This document shows, one piece after another, positions 24,509 through 32,484 of a stretch of 37,357 bases of DNA; position 1 is the first letter of the stretch; each line of letters starts with the position of its first letter. The position numbers and the translations under genes are program-made. This stretch comes from Rubrivivax sp. (lineage in GTDB: Bacteria; Pseudomonadota; Gammaproteobacteria; Burkholderiales; Burkholderiaceae_C): NCBI GenBank assembly GCA_022842595.1, contig JALHPF010000012.1:1-37357 (forward strand), given 5' to 3'. The notes under the pieces are model-generated. The model ran no database searches. It worked only from the letters and a program-made list of their open reading frames with translations, and was not told the DNA's origin.

Positions 24509-25170
24509 GCCACGCTGGTGGCTTCGGACGCCCGCACGCCGTCGGGCGAGAGCCGCAGCACGCGGTCGGCGCGCGCCGCGGCGGCGGCCGAGTGCGTCAC
24601 CAGAAGGCAGGCCGCGCCCGTCTGCCGCACCTGCGCCTGCAGCACCGAGAGCACCCTTTCAGCCGTGCCCGGGTCGAGATTGCCGGTGGGCTCGTCGGCC
24701 AGCAGCAGCCCGGGTGCGTGGACCACGGCGCGGGCGATCGCCACCCGCTGCAACTGCCCGCCCGACAGCTGCGCCGGCAGCCGCGCGCCCAGCCCGGCCA
24801 GGCCCACGGTGTCCAGCAGGGCCTGCACGCGGGCATCGTCGGGCCGGCCCAGCAGGCGCAGCGGCAGGCCCACGTTGTCGGCCACGCTCAGGTGCGGCAG
24901 CACGTGGAAGGCCTGGAACACGAAGCCGATGTGGCGGCGCCGCAGCCGCGCGCAGCCGTCGTCGTCGAGCGTGGCCAGGTCGGTGCCGGCGATGTGCACG
25001 CTGCCGTGGTCGGGCCGTTCGAGCCCGGCGATGCAGTTCAGCAGCGTGCTCTTGCCGACGCCGGACTCACCCAGCAGCGCCACGAATTCACCGGCGCGCA
25101 GGTGCAGCGATACGCCGTTGAACACCGGTGTGTCGGCAAAGGCCTTGCCCAGGTCATTGATCTTCAGCAT
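24505..25170 (-). CDS. LolD/MacB-like ABC transporter ATPase
   Basis: The 221-aa nucleotide-binding protein powers the adjacent FtsX permease. Motifs in order are Walker A GESGVGKS (34-41), Q-loop Gln86 (FVFQAFH), signature LSGGQ (135-139) and Walker B LLLADE (155-160) with PTGNLD. I start at ATG 25170 (MLKINDLGKAF), which gives the usual LolD length; an upstream ATG at 25221 adds 17 residues without homology features. It is divergent from the SDR gene across 126 bp, where both promoters should lie. Confidence 0.92.
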   Translation of the reverse strand: MLKINDLGKAFADTPVFNGVSLHLRAGEFVALLGESGVGKSTLLNCIAGLERPDHGSVHIAGTDLATLDDDGCARLRRRHIGFVFQAFHVLPHLSVADNVGLPLRLLGRPDDARVQALLDTVGLAGLGARLPAQLSGGQLQRVAIARAVVHAPGLLLADEPTGNLDPGTAERVLSVLQAQVRQTGAACLLVTHSAAAAARADRVLRLSPDGVRASEATSVA

Positions 25171-25296
25171 GTGCGGCCGATGATGCCCCACCAGGGCGCG
25201 TGCGCCTGGCTTGCGGGGCATTTGCAGGCTGCGGCGGCAGGGGGCTGCGTGCTATCGTGCCAGATGGTTGTGGCGGGCGTTTCTACGAGGTAAAGC

Positions 25297-26079
25297 ATGG
25301 CATATCAGATCGATCTTTCCGGGCGCGTGGCCTTCATCACCGGCGCGTCCAGCGGCCTGGGTGAACAGTTCGCCAAGGTGCTGGCGCGGGCCGGTGCCGG
25401 GGTGGTGCTGGCGGCCCGCCGCATCGAGCGGCTGAAGACCCTGCGCGCCGAGATCGAGGCCGCCGGTGGCGACGCCCACGTCGTCGGCCTGGACGTGACC
25501 GACCCCGTCAGCATCCAGGCCGCCGTGGCCCATGCCGAAACCGAGATGGGCGCCATCGACATCCTCGTCAACAACTCCGGCGTCAGCACCACGCAGAAGC
25601 TGGTGGACGTGCGGCCCGAGGACTATGACGAGGTCATGAACACCAACACCCGCGGCGCCTTCTTCGTGGCCCAGGCCGTGGCCCGGCGCATGATCGCGCG
25701 CAGCAAGGGCGAGCTGCCGGGCACCTATGCCGGCGGTCGCATCGTCAACGTGGCGTCGATGGCCGGGCTGAAGGTGCTGTCGCAGATCGGCGTGTACAGC
25801 ATGAGCAAGGCCGCCGTCATCCACATGACCAAGTCGATGGCGCTGGAATGGGGCCGCCATGGCATCAACGTCAACGCGCTGTGCCCGGGCTACATCGACA
25901 CCGAGATCAACCACCACCACTGGCAGACCGAAGCCGGCCAGAAGCTGGTGCAGATGCTGCCGCGCAAGCGCCTGGGCAAGCCTGAAGACCTGGACGCGGT
26001 GCTGATGATGCTGTGCGCGAAGGAAAGCCACTTCGTCAACGGCGCGGTCATCGCCGCCGACGACGGCTTCGGCATCTAG
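25297..26079 (+). CDS. Short-chain dehydrogenase/reductase
   Basis: The 260-aa classical SDR is probably an NAD(P)-dependent 3-oxoacyl or secondary-alcohol oxidoreductase. Visible are the cofactor motif TGASSGLG (15-22), NNSG (92-95), and the catalytic Ser154 (NVASMAG), Tyr167 and Lys171 (YSMSK). AARR after the second strand suggests NADP preference. CPGYIDTEIN and the C-terminal GAVIAADDGFGI are typical. GAGG lies about nine bases before ATG 25297. The YceH gene follows by nine bases and the thioesterase by six more, so the three probably form an operon. The substrate cannot be read from sequence; a thioesterase neighbour suggests acyl-CoA metabolism. Confidence 0.92.
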   Translation: MAYQIDLSGRVAFITGASSGLGEQFAKVLARAGAGVVLAARRIERLKTLRAEIEAAGGDAHVVGLDVTDPVSIQAAVAHAETEMGAIDILVNNSGVSTTQKLVDVRPEDYDEVMNTNTRGAFFVAQAVARRMIARSKGELPGTYAGGRIVNVASMAGLKVLSQIGVYSMSKAAVIHMTKSMALEWGRHGINVNALCPGYIDTEINHHHWQTEAGQKLVQMLPRKRLGKPEDLDAVLMMLCAKESHFVNGAVIAADDGFGI

Positions 26080-26088
26080 GCCGCCGCC

Positions 26089-26757
26089 ATGCGCGCGCTC
26101 ACGCCACTGGAAGCCCGGGTGCTGGGCGTGCTGATCGAGAAGCAGGCCACCGTGCCCGACACCTACCCACTGTCGCTGAATGCGCTGGTGGCCGGCTGCA
26201 ACCAGAAGACGGCGCGTTGGCCGGTCATCGAGGCCACCGACGCCGAGGTGCAGACCGCCGTCGACGGCCTGAAGACACTGAGCCTGGTGTTCGAGGGCTC
26301 GAGCAGCCGCGTCGTCAAGTACGAACAGAACATGGCCGCCGTGACGCGGCTGCCACGGCAGTCGGTGGCGCTGCTGGCGGTGCTGATGCTGCGCGGCCCG
26401 CAGACATCGGCCGAACTGCGCCAGAACAGCGAACGCCTGCACCGCTTCGCCGACATCTCGGCGGTGGAAGGCTTCCTCGACGAACTGGCGACCAAGGAAC
26501 CGGCGCGAGTGGTGCGGCTGAACCGGGCGCCGGGCGCACGTGAGCCGCGCTGGGCCCACCTGCTGTGCGGCGAGGTGCCGCTGGACACCGCCGGCAGCCC
26601 GCAGCGCCTGGCCGACAGCGCCGAGACCGCCGGCGTGGCGAGTGTGGCGATGGGCGAGCTCGCCGCGCTGAAGGCCGAGCAGGCGCGCATGGCCGCCGAA
26701 CTGGCCGAGCTCAAAGCCCTGGTGCAGCGCATGGCGCACGAACTCGGCGTGGCCTGA
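26089..26757 (+). CDS. YceH-family (DUF480) winged-helix protein
   Basis: The 222-aa protein is a clear YceH relative: it opens with LTPLEARVLGVLIEKQATVPDTYPLSLN (read as two blocks, residues 4-31), then GCNQKTARWPV, two winged-helix units, and LLRGPQTSAELRQNSERLHRF. A heptad-like C-terminal helix (about 185-220) may be a coiled coil. The family is widespread in proteobacteria and its molecular function is not settled. It lies between the SDR and thioesterase genes in one apparent operon. Confidence 0.92.
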   Translation: MRALTPLEARVLGVLIEKQATVPDTYPLSLNALVAGCNQKTARWPVIEATDAEVQTAVDGLKTLSLVFEGSSSRVVKYEQNMAAVTRLPRQSVALLAVLMLRGPQTSAELRQNSERLHRFADISAVEGFLDELATKEPARVVRLNRAPGAREPRWAHLLCGEVPLDTAGSPQRLADSAETAGVASVAMGELAALKAEQARMAAELAELKALVQRMAHELGVA

Positions 26758-26763
26758 ACGGCG

Positions 26764-27198
26764 ATGCGCTTCGAACTGCCCGCCGACAAGAAGCTGACCC
26801 ACGAGATGGTGATCCCCATCCGCTGGGGCGACATGGACGCGATGGGCCATGTCAACAACACCATCTACTTCCGCTACATGGAAACGGCGCGCCTGGAATG
26901 GCTGTACCGCGTCGGCGGCCCGCCTGACCCGGCCGGCAGCGGGCCGGTGATCGTCAACGCCTTCTGCAACTTCATCCGCCAGCTCGAGTTTCCGGGTGAG
27001 GTGCTGGCGCGGCACTACGTGGCCAACCCCGGACGCAGCAGCTTCGACACCTACATCACGCTGGAACGAACCGACGAGCCCGGCGTGATCTATGCCGAAG
27101 GCGGCAGCAAGACGGTGTGGATCGACTTCCAGGCGCAGAAGTCGGTGCCCTTGCCCGACTGGATGCGCGCCCTCATCGTTCCCAGCGTCAGCGCCTGA
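26764..27198 (+). CDS. Hotdog-fold acyl-CoA thioesterase (4HBT/YbgC-like)
   Basis: The 144-aa protein has the 4-hydroxybenzoyl-CoA thioesterase signature WGDMDAMGHVNN at 21-32, with Asp25 as likely catalytic residue, followed by the helix YFRYMETARLEW. It should hydrolyse acyl-CoA in the cytoplasm; chain length cannot be predicted. It is the last gene of the SDR operon. Its last 11 bases overlap the end of the convergent phosphoesterase gene, so there is no room for a normal terminator between them. Confidence 0.9.
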   Translation: MRFELPADKKLTHEMVIPIRWGDMDAMGHVNNTIYFRYMETARLEWLYRVGGPPDPAGSGPVIVNAFCNFIRQLEFPGEVLARHYVANPGRSSFDTYITLERTDEPGVIYAEGGSKTVWIDFQAQKSVPLPDWMRALIVPSVSA

Positions 27199-27967
27199 GC
27201 ACGTAGGTGTCGCGCTGGACGAAGCTGTCCAGCGCAGCGTCGTGGTCCCAGCGTTCCACGGTGGCGCGTTCCACCGCGGCGCCGTCGATGCGGATCAGGT
27301 TGACCGAGTTGCCAGCCTCGCCGCGCACGCGATGGCTGACGGCCGTGCCGGCCTGTACCGCCCAGCCGCCGTGCGGCAGCGGCCGCACGAAGGGCAGGTG
27401 GATGTGCCCGCCGACGACCAGGTCGACGCCGGCCTCGCCCCAACGTTGCAGGGCCAGTTGATGGCCGTGCAGCAGGTTCTTCCTGTCTTCCGGGCGCGTC
27501 ACCAGCACCGGCTGATGGACCATGACGATGCGCCGCTGCCCGGTGCGCGCCGCGGCCAGGCGTGCTGCGATACGGTCTACCTGCTGTAGGGACACCTCGC
27601 CGTCCTCGTGGCGCCAGGGGCGGGTGGTGTTCACCGCCAGCAGCAGGAGGTCGTCGGTTTCCGCTGACTTTTCCAGGTCATGGCCGAATGCAGCGCGGTA
27701 GCGGGCGTAGGGGCGCCACAGCCGCAGCGGCAGGTGCCACAGCGGAATGTCGTGGTTGCCCGGCACCGCCAGCCAGCGTGGCACGTCCAGGCGCTCGACG
27801 AAGGCCCGTGCGGCCGCGAACTGCGCGGCGGTGGCGCGCTGCGTGATGTCGCCCGACAGCAGCAGGAAGTCGGGCCGCAGCGCGTGGGCCAGCCGCACCA
27901 GGGCTTCGACAACCCAAGGACGCTCGGTGCCGAAGTGCGGGTCGGACACCTGCAGCAGCAGGCTCAC
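27188..27967 (-). CDS. Calcineurin-like metallophosphoesterase (CpdA-like)
   Basis: The 259-aa protein carries the full metal-binding series of class III phosphodiesterases: DPHFG (Asp9, His11), GDITQ, GNHD, VMVHQP and GGHIH. Relatives hydrolyse cyclic nucleotides, nucleotides or phospholipids; the substrate here is open. It starts with GTG 27967, overlapping the TGA of the lipid-kinase gene by four bases (GTGA), so the two are translationally coupled. The pairing with a lipid kinase hints at phospholipid turnover, which is inference. Confidence 0.9.
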   Translation of the reverse strand: MSLLLQVSDPHFGTERPWVVEALVRLAHALRPDFLLLSGDITQRATAAQFAAARAFVERLDVPRWLAVPGNHDIPLWHLPLRLWRPYARYRAAFGHDLEKSAETDDLLLLAVNTTRPWRHEDGEVSLQQVDRIAARLAAARTGQRRIVMVHQPVLVTRPEDRKNLLHGHQLALQRWGEAGVDLVVGGHIHLPFVRPLPHGGWAVQAGTAVSHRVRGEAGNSVNLIRIDGAAVERATVERWDHDAALDSFVQRDTYVLRR

Positions 27968-28953
27968 GCTGGCGCCTCTGCCGTGCCCGCAGCGGCCACC
28001 CGTTCGGGTGCGGGGGTGGGCGGGCGCAGCAGGTCCAGCGCCTGCCCGGCCACTTCGAAGGTGAGTGGCAGTCGCATCCAGTTGATTTCGCCGTCGGTCG
28101 CGACCTTGATGCGCTGGCCGCGCAGCGCACCCAGGCGGCGCCGCGGGCGCACGACCAGGCGCGGCGTGCCGATGTGCACCAGGCCGTCGGCCTCGCCCAG
28201 CCGGCCGAGTGCGCCGTGCAGCAGCAGGCCCAGCATCTTCAGCCGGCCCACCGGGCGCAGCGCAATCGCCGCCAGCATGCCGGCGTCGATGGCACTGGCT
28301 TCGGGAAAGCCCAGCTGCTCCATCTGCAGCGCGTTGTTGCCGACGAAGAGCGTGGGCGTGCGCAGCTCGCGTTCCTGGCCCTGGGCTTCGACCGTCAGCC
28401 GCAGGCTTTGGTGGCCACGCAGCAGGGTGACCAGTCCGGCCCAGAAGGCCACGACGCGGCTGCGCCCGAACTGGCGTTTCCAGGCCTCCCGGTCTTCCAG
28501 CAGCTGCGGGTAGAGGCCGAGACTGGCGTTGACGAGGAAGACGCGGTCACCCACGCGCCCCACCTGTGCCGGCTGATGGTGGCCGGCCAGCAGCACTTGC
28601 AGGGCTTCGGTGGTGTCCGCGGGAATGCCGTGGGTGCGGCTGAAGTAGTTGAAGGTGCCTTGCGGCAGCACGCCGAACGGGCAGCCGCTGCCGAGCACGG
28701 CCTGCGCGACAGCGTTGATCGTGCCGTCGCCACCGGCGGCAACGACGATGCCGCCACATTCCCGGGCACGTTCGACCGCCTGCCGGGCAATGGCGGCGAG
28801 CTGTTTCGGGTCGTCCACCAGCAGCAGCTCCAGTGTGCGGCCGGCTTCGGCGCAGCCTTTCTTCAACGTCTGGCGGACCTCGTCGGCCCGGCCCTGGCCG
28901 GAATTGACGTTGAAGACGACGATCAAGGGCGGCGCCGCCGTCTCCGTGCTCAT
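27964..28953 (-). CDS. Diacylglycerol-kinase-family lipid kinase
   Basis: The 329-aa protein is a DAGK/YegS-type lipid kinase. The nucleotide-binding region shows FNVNSGQG near the start and GGDGT at 74-78, followed by LPQGTFNYFSR and DGEINWMRLPL near the C-terminus. It should phosphorylate diacylglycerol or a related lipid at the inner face of the membrane. ATG 28953 overlaps the stop of the small membrane protein gene (ATGA). The three leftward genes 29423-27188 thus form one overlapping unit. Confidence 0.9.
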   Translation of the reverse strand: MSTETAAPPLIVVFNVNSGQGRADEVRQTLKKGCAEAGRTLELLLVDDPKQLAAIARQAVERARECGGIVVAAGGDGTINAVAQAVLGSGCPFGVLPQGTFNYFSRTHGIPADTTEALQVLLAGHHQPAQVGRVGDRVFLVNASLGLYPQLLEDREAWKRQFGRSRVVAFWAGLVTLLRGHQSLRLTVEAQGQERELRTPTLFVGNNALQMEQLGFPEASAIDAGMLAAIALRPVGRLKMLGLLLHGALGRLGEADGLVHIGTPRLVVRPRRRLGALRGQRIKVATDGEINWMRLPLTFEVAGQALDLLRPPTPAPERVAAAGTAEAPA

Positions 28954-29423
28954 GCCGGTGGGCGAGTCAGGGTGGCGTAGCCCATGCCCGCCACCACCGC
29001 CCCGGCGGCCATGGCCAGCAGCCCGGTGAGACTGCGCGTGGCGTCGATGAACACCGGCATCGGGGCGACGAAGTCGACAGCGCGCACCGCAGCCACCAGG
29101 CCGATGCCGGCGGCGGCGGCCAGCAGCGCTGCGCGCCAGGCCGGTGCGCGTCGCGCCAGGAAAGCGGCCGCGGCCAATGACGGCAACCAGCCCGCGGCCA
29201 CGATCCCGGCGTAGACCGGGCCGAAGCCCAGCAGGTCCTGCCAGGTCGTCTGGGCGCGCACGCCGGCGGGCACGTCGACGCCCAGGCCCGACAGCGCCTG
29301 GAGGTTGAACTGGGTCTGCACCAGCGAACCCCAGGCCACGGCCAGCACCCAGGCCAGCAGCAAGGCGAGCAGATGCTGTGACCAGGGTCGGCGTGGGGAA
29401 TCGCTGGCGGCGCGCTGTCTCAT
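28950..29423 (-). CDS. Small four-helix membrane protein of unknown function
   Basis: I do not recognise a family in these 157 aa. Four hydrophobic segments are visible at about 18-38, 68-90, 97-112 and 133-152. The loop between the first two contains ALSGLGVDVPAGVR, and a further loop carries DFVAPMPVFIDATRSL. It lies first in the operon with the lipid kinase and phosphoesterase, which supports a membrane role. Its ATG is only nine bases from the start of the divergent sugar dehydrogenase gene. Confidence 0.75.
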   Translation of the reverse strand: MRQRAASDSPRRPWSQHLLALLLAWVLAVAWGSLVQTQFNLQALSGLGVDVPAGVRAQTTWQDLLGFGPVYAGIVAAGWLPSLAAAAFLARRAPAWRAALLAAAAGIGLVAAVRAVDFVAPMPVFIDATRSLTGLLAMAAGAVVAGMGYATLTRPPA

Positions 29424-29432
29424 ACTGGGCCG

Positions 29433-30542
29433 ATGATGCGATATCTGAGTGTTTTCCTTGTAGGCGCACTGGCCGTGGTGCTGTCGGCACGCGCTGAGCC
29501 CTACCGCGTGGAAACCGTGGCGAGCGGGCTGGACCATCCCTGGTCGCTGGCCTTCCTGCCCGGCGGCCGCATGCTGGTGACTGAACGCCCGGGCCGGCTG
29601 CGCCTGATCGAGCCGGGCGACGACGGCCGCCCGCAGCTGCGTGCCGAGCCGGTGGCCGGCGTGCCGGGCGTCCTGTCCAGGGGCCAGGCCGGGCTCTTCG
29701 ACGTGCTGCTGCACCCCCGGTTCGCCGACAACGGCTGGGTCTACCTGTCGCTGGCCCATGGCACGGTGGCTGAAAACCATCTGCGCGTGGTCCGTGCACG
29801 TTTCGACGGCACGCGGCTGATCGATGTGCAGCCGATCTTCACCTCGCAACCGGCCAAGACCGACACCCAGCACTTCGGCGGCCGGATGGCCTGGCTGGCC
29901 GACGGCAGCCTGGTGCTGGGCATGGGTGACGGCAACCTCGAACGCACCGACGCGCAACGCCTGCACACCCACCTGGGCAAGCTGATGCGAATAGCCGCCG
30001 ACGGAACCGTGCCAGCCGACAACCCCTTCCTTCAGCGCATGGGGGCCCGCCCCGAGATCTACAGCATCGGCCACCGCAACCCGCAGGGCCTGGTGGCGGT
30101 GGGCGCGGTCTTGTATGCGCATGAACATGGCTCGCGTGGCGGCGACGAGCTGAACCGCGTCGTGGCCGGCGGCAACTACGGCTGGCCTGTCACCACCGGC
30201 GGCATCGACTACACCTACGCCCGCATCACGCCCTATCGCAGCCTGCCAGGCATCGTGCCGCCGCTGGTGGAATGGACGCCGTCGATCGCACCCGCCGGCC
30301 TGGCCTGGTACGACGGCGCGCTGTTTCCGGCCTGGCGTGGCAGCTTGTTCGTGGCGGCGCTGAAGGAGCGCAGTGTCCGGCGCGTGCCGATGGCTGGCGG
30401 CGTGCCCGGGGCGCAGGAATTGCTGTTCCGGGAGCTTGGCGAACGCATCCGCGACGTGCGTGCCGGCCCTGACGGCGCGATCTACCTGCTTACGGACAGC
30501 GCCGGCGGCCGCGTGCTGCGCGTGGTGCCCGCATCGCCGTGA
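29433..30542 (+). CDS. PQQ-dependent soluble aldose sugar dehydrogenase (YliI-like)
   Basis: The 369-aa periplasmic protein has a signal peptide (LSVFLVGALAVVLSARA) and the six-bladed beta-propeller of the soluble GDH/YliI family. Recognisable are GLDHPWSLAFLPGGRMLVTERPGRL (two blocks), the GQAGLFDVLLHPRF strand, GHRNPQGL, EHGSRGGDELN, GGNYGWP and GAIYLLTDS near the end. It oxidises aldoses using PQQ. ATG 29433 or 29436 is the start; neither has a clear ribosome site. The gene ends four bases before the stop of the convergent GST gene. Confidence 0.93.
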   Translation: MMRYLSVFLVGALAVVLSARAEPYRVETVASGLDHPWSLAFLPGGRMLVTERPGRLRLIEPGDDGRPQLRAEPVAGVPGVLSRGQAGLFDVLLHPRFADNGWVYLSLAHGTVAENHLRVVRARFDGTRLIDVQPIFTSQPAKTDTQHFGGRMAWLADGSLVLGMGDGNLERTDAQRLHTHLGKLMRIAADGTVPADNPFLQRMGARPEIYSIGHRNPQGLVAVGAVLYAHEHGSRGGDELNRVVAGGNYGWPVTTGGIDYTYARITPYRSLPGIVPPLVEWTPSIAPAGLAWYDGALFPAWRGSLFVAALKERSVRRVPMAGGVPGAQELLFRELGERIRDVRAGPDGAIYLLTDSAGGRVLRVVPASP

Positions 30543-30546
30543 ACGC

Positions 30547-31242
30547 TCAGTCCAGGATCGAGTAGGGCCCGCCGGCCGCCAGGGCGCGCTGGTAGGCCGG
30601 GCGGGCGTGGATGCGCGCCAGCCAGTCCATCAGGCGCGGTCGCGAGGCGTTGAGCCCGGCGCGGGCCGCTGCGGCTTCCAGCGGGAAGCTCATCTGGATG
30701 TCCGCAGCCGTGAATTCCGGGCCGGCAAACCAGGGGCGGCTGGCGAGTTCGGTTTCCATGTAGTCGAGCTGCCGGGTGATGTTCGGCGCGATGAAGCTGC
30801 TCATCACCTTGTCGGCCACGCCCTTGACGACGGGCTTGATGAAAAACGGCACCGGGGCGCTGCGCACCTTGTCGAACACCAGCTTCATCAGCAAGGGCGG
30901 CATCGCGGTGCCTTCGGCGAAGTGCAGCCAGTAGGTGTAACGCCGCGCCTCGGGGGTGGCTGCAGGCGGCCGCAGCCGGCCCGCGCCGTAGGTGTCGACC
31001 AGGTATTCAACGATCGCGCCGGACTCGGCCACAGTCACCGTTTCGTCTTTTTTGCCGCCAGGCGAGTCGTCGGTGATGACTGGCGACTTGCCCAGCGGGT
31101 GCACCCGTGCCAGTTCGGGCGGGGCGAGCATCGTCTTCGGGTCGCGGGCGTAGCGTTGAACCTGGTAGGGCACGCCCAGTTCCTCCAGCAGCCAGAGCAC
31201 GCGCTGCGAGCGGGAGTTTTCGAGATGGTGCAGGGTGATCAT
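30547..31242 (-). CDS. Glutathione S-transferase
   Basis: The 231-aa protein has the thioredoxin-like N-terminal domain (MITLHHLENSRSQRVLWLLEELG as two blocks, cis-Pro in GKSPVI, glutathione site VAESGAIVEYL) and an all-helical C-terminal domain (PWFAGPEFTAADIQMSFPLE). Cysteine is absent at the usual active site; Ser in ENSRSQR is the likely activating residue. ATG 31242 matches the usual family start; ATG 31251 adds three residues. The substrate is unknown. Confidence 0.9.
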   Translation of the reverse strand: MITLHHLENSRSQRVLWLLEELGVPYQVQRYARDPKTMLAPPELARVHPLGKSPVITDDSPGGKKDETVTVAESGAIVEYLVDTYGAGRLRPPAATPEARRYTYWLHFAEGTAMPPLLMKLVFDKVRSAPVPFFIKPVVKGVADKVMSSFIAPNITRQLDYMETELASRPWFAGPEFTAADIQMSFPLEAAAARAGLNASRPRLMDWLARIHARPAYQRALAAGGPYSILD

Positions 31243-31279
31243 GGCCGGCATTGTGCCGGCCAGGCGGGCCGCCCCCGGT

Positions 31280-31687
31280 TCAGCTTTCGGACAGCGCGAG
31301 CTGGCTGGCCAGCGGTCGGCGGAAGCCGGCGGCCAGATGGCCCACGTTGGCGCGGCGCACCAGCCCGCGGAAGATCGTGGCAGCGCTGTTGCGCTTGACC
31401 GAGGCCATGCCCGCAGCCAGGCCGGACCGGCTGGCGTAGGGCTCGCTGCGACCCAGCGTGTGCTGGGCTTCGTCGAGCACCTCGAACCACTGCCGGCCAT
31501 CGGGGTCGGTGTGGCGCACATAGCACTCGGAGCGTTGCGACTGCCTTCCCAGCATCGAGACAGCGTCCAGTGCCGCCTGGCGCGACCAGAACACACGGCT
31601 CGTGAGCACGGTTTCGTGGTTGCCGGCACGAAGGGTGAACATGAATGCGCCGTCGTCGCCCTCGATCAGCTGGAAGTACCCCGTCAT
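31280..31687 (-). CDS. YegP-like DUF1508 protein
   Basis: The 135-aa protein carries the two tandem YegP repeats: GYFQLIEGDDGAFMFTLRAGN with ILTSR-like VLTSRVFWSR, then WFEVLDEAQHTLGRSEPY and the closing GMASVKRNSA. The second repeat is weak in its FxLxAxNG part. The C-terminal 30 residues are not conserved-looking. ATG 31687 has GAGGAG seven bases upstream, which decides against ATG 31711. The role of YegP proteins is unknown. It is 37 bases downstream-oriented from nothing obvious and probably has its own promoter in 31688-31826. Confidence 0.75.
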   Translation of the reverse strand: MTGYFQLIEGDDGAFMFTLRAGNHETVLTSRVFWSRQAALDAVSMLGRQSQRSECYVRHTDPDGRQWFEVLDEAQHTLGRSEPYASRSGLAAGMASVKRNSAATIFRGLVRRANVGHLAAGFRRPLASQLALSES

Positions 31688-31826
31688 CTCATTTCTCCTC
31701 AGTTTGTGCAATCGTTCTCAGGATGCTGGGGCTCAGGCGTCGAGTTGTCACCGTCTGCGGGTTGGGTTGAACCTAGCCTTTGGTTTCGTAGCGGCCGAAT
31801 AGTTGTAAGCAGTGGTGTCGGCCATG

Positions 31827-32480
31827 TCAGTCCAACATCACCAGCTTGTGTTTCAGCGCCGTCAGCACCGCCTCCGTGCGGTTGTCGGCGTGCAGCTTGG
31901 CCAGGATGTTGGTGACGTGGAACTTCACGGTCGGCATGGCGATGGCAAGCCGGTTGCTGATTTCCTGGTTGCTCAGGCCGCGTGCCATCAACGCCAGCAG
32001 CTCGCGTTCGCGCTGGGTCAGGTCGGTGCCGGGGCTGTTGCGCCGTTCGCCGGCGATCAGCGCATCCGTCACTTCCGGGGCCAGCACGCGGTGGCCCGAG
32101 GCGGTGGCGCGGATGACGGTGATGAGTTCCTGCGCCGAAGCGTTCTTCAACAGGAAGCTGGAGGCCCCGGCGTCGAGCGCGCGCTTCACTTCCGAAGGTT
32201 CCAGCAGGCTCGTCAGCACGATGAAGCGGGTAGCCGGCAGCAGCGGGCGCAGGGCCGAGATGGCGGCAATGCCGTCCATCTGCGGCATCACCAGGTCCAT
32301 CAGCACGACATCGGGCTTGAGCGCGGGCGCCAGGCGCACGGCGTCCTCGCCTGTGGACGCGTCACCGACCCAGTGCAGTTCACGTTCGGCCTGGACCATG
32401 GCGGCCAGGCCGTGGCGGATCATCGGGTGGTCGTCGACAACGAAGACGCGGATGGTGGTTCTCAGTGATTCGTTGGCCAT
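31827..32480 (-). CDS. NarL/FixJ-type LuxR response regulator
   Basis: The 217-aa regulator has a receiver domain (VVDDHPMIRHGL; phospho-acceptor Asp62 in VLMDLVMP; Lys in SFLLKNAS) and a C-terminal LuxR helix-turn-helix (LTQRERELLALMARGLSNQEI, TVKFHVTNILAKL). It should be phosphorylated by the kinase encoded four bases upstream and bind DNA as a dimer. The target genes are unknown; the MscS-like channel at the head of the operon is an obvious candidate for shared physiology. Confidence 0.93.
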   Translation of the reverse strand: MANESLRTTIRVFVVDDHPMIRHGLAAMVQAERELHWVGDASTGEDAVRLAPALKPDVVLMDLVMPQMDGIAAISALRPLLPATRFIVLTSLLEPSEVKRALDAGASSFLLKNASAQELITVIRATASGHRVLAPEVTDALIAGERRNSPGTDLTQRERELLALMARGLSNQEISNRLAIAMPTVKFHVTNILAKLHADNRTEAVLTALKHKLVMLD

Positions 32481-32484
32481 GGTG

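Noticed and set aside
21896..25183. 1095-codon open frame on the plus strand
   Set aside because: It is the shadow of the ABC permease and ATPase genes; its composition is His/Gln/Arg-rich noise without family motifs.
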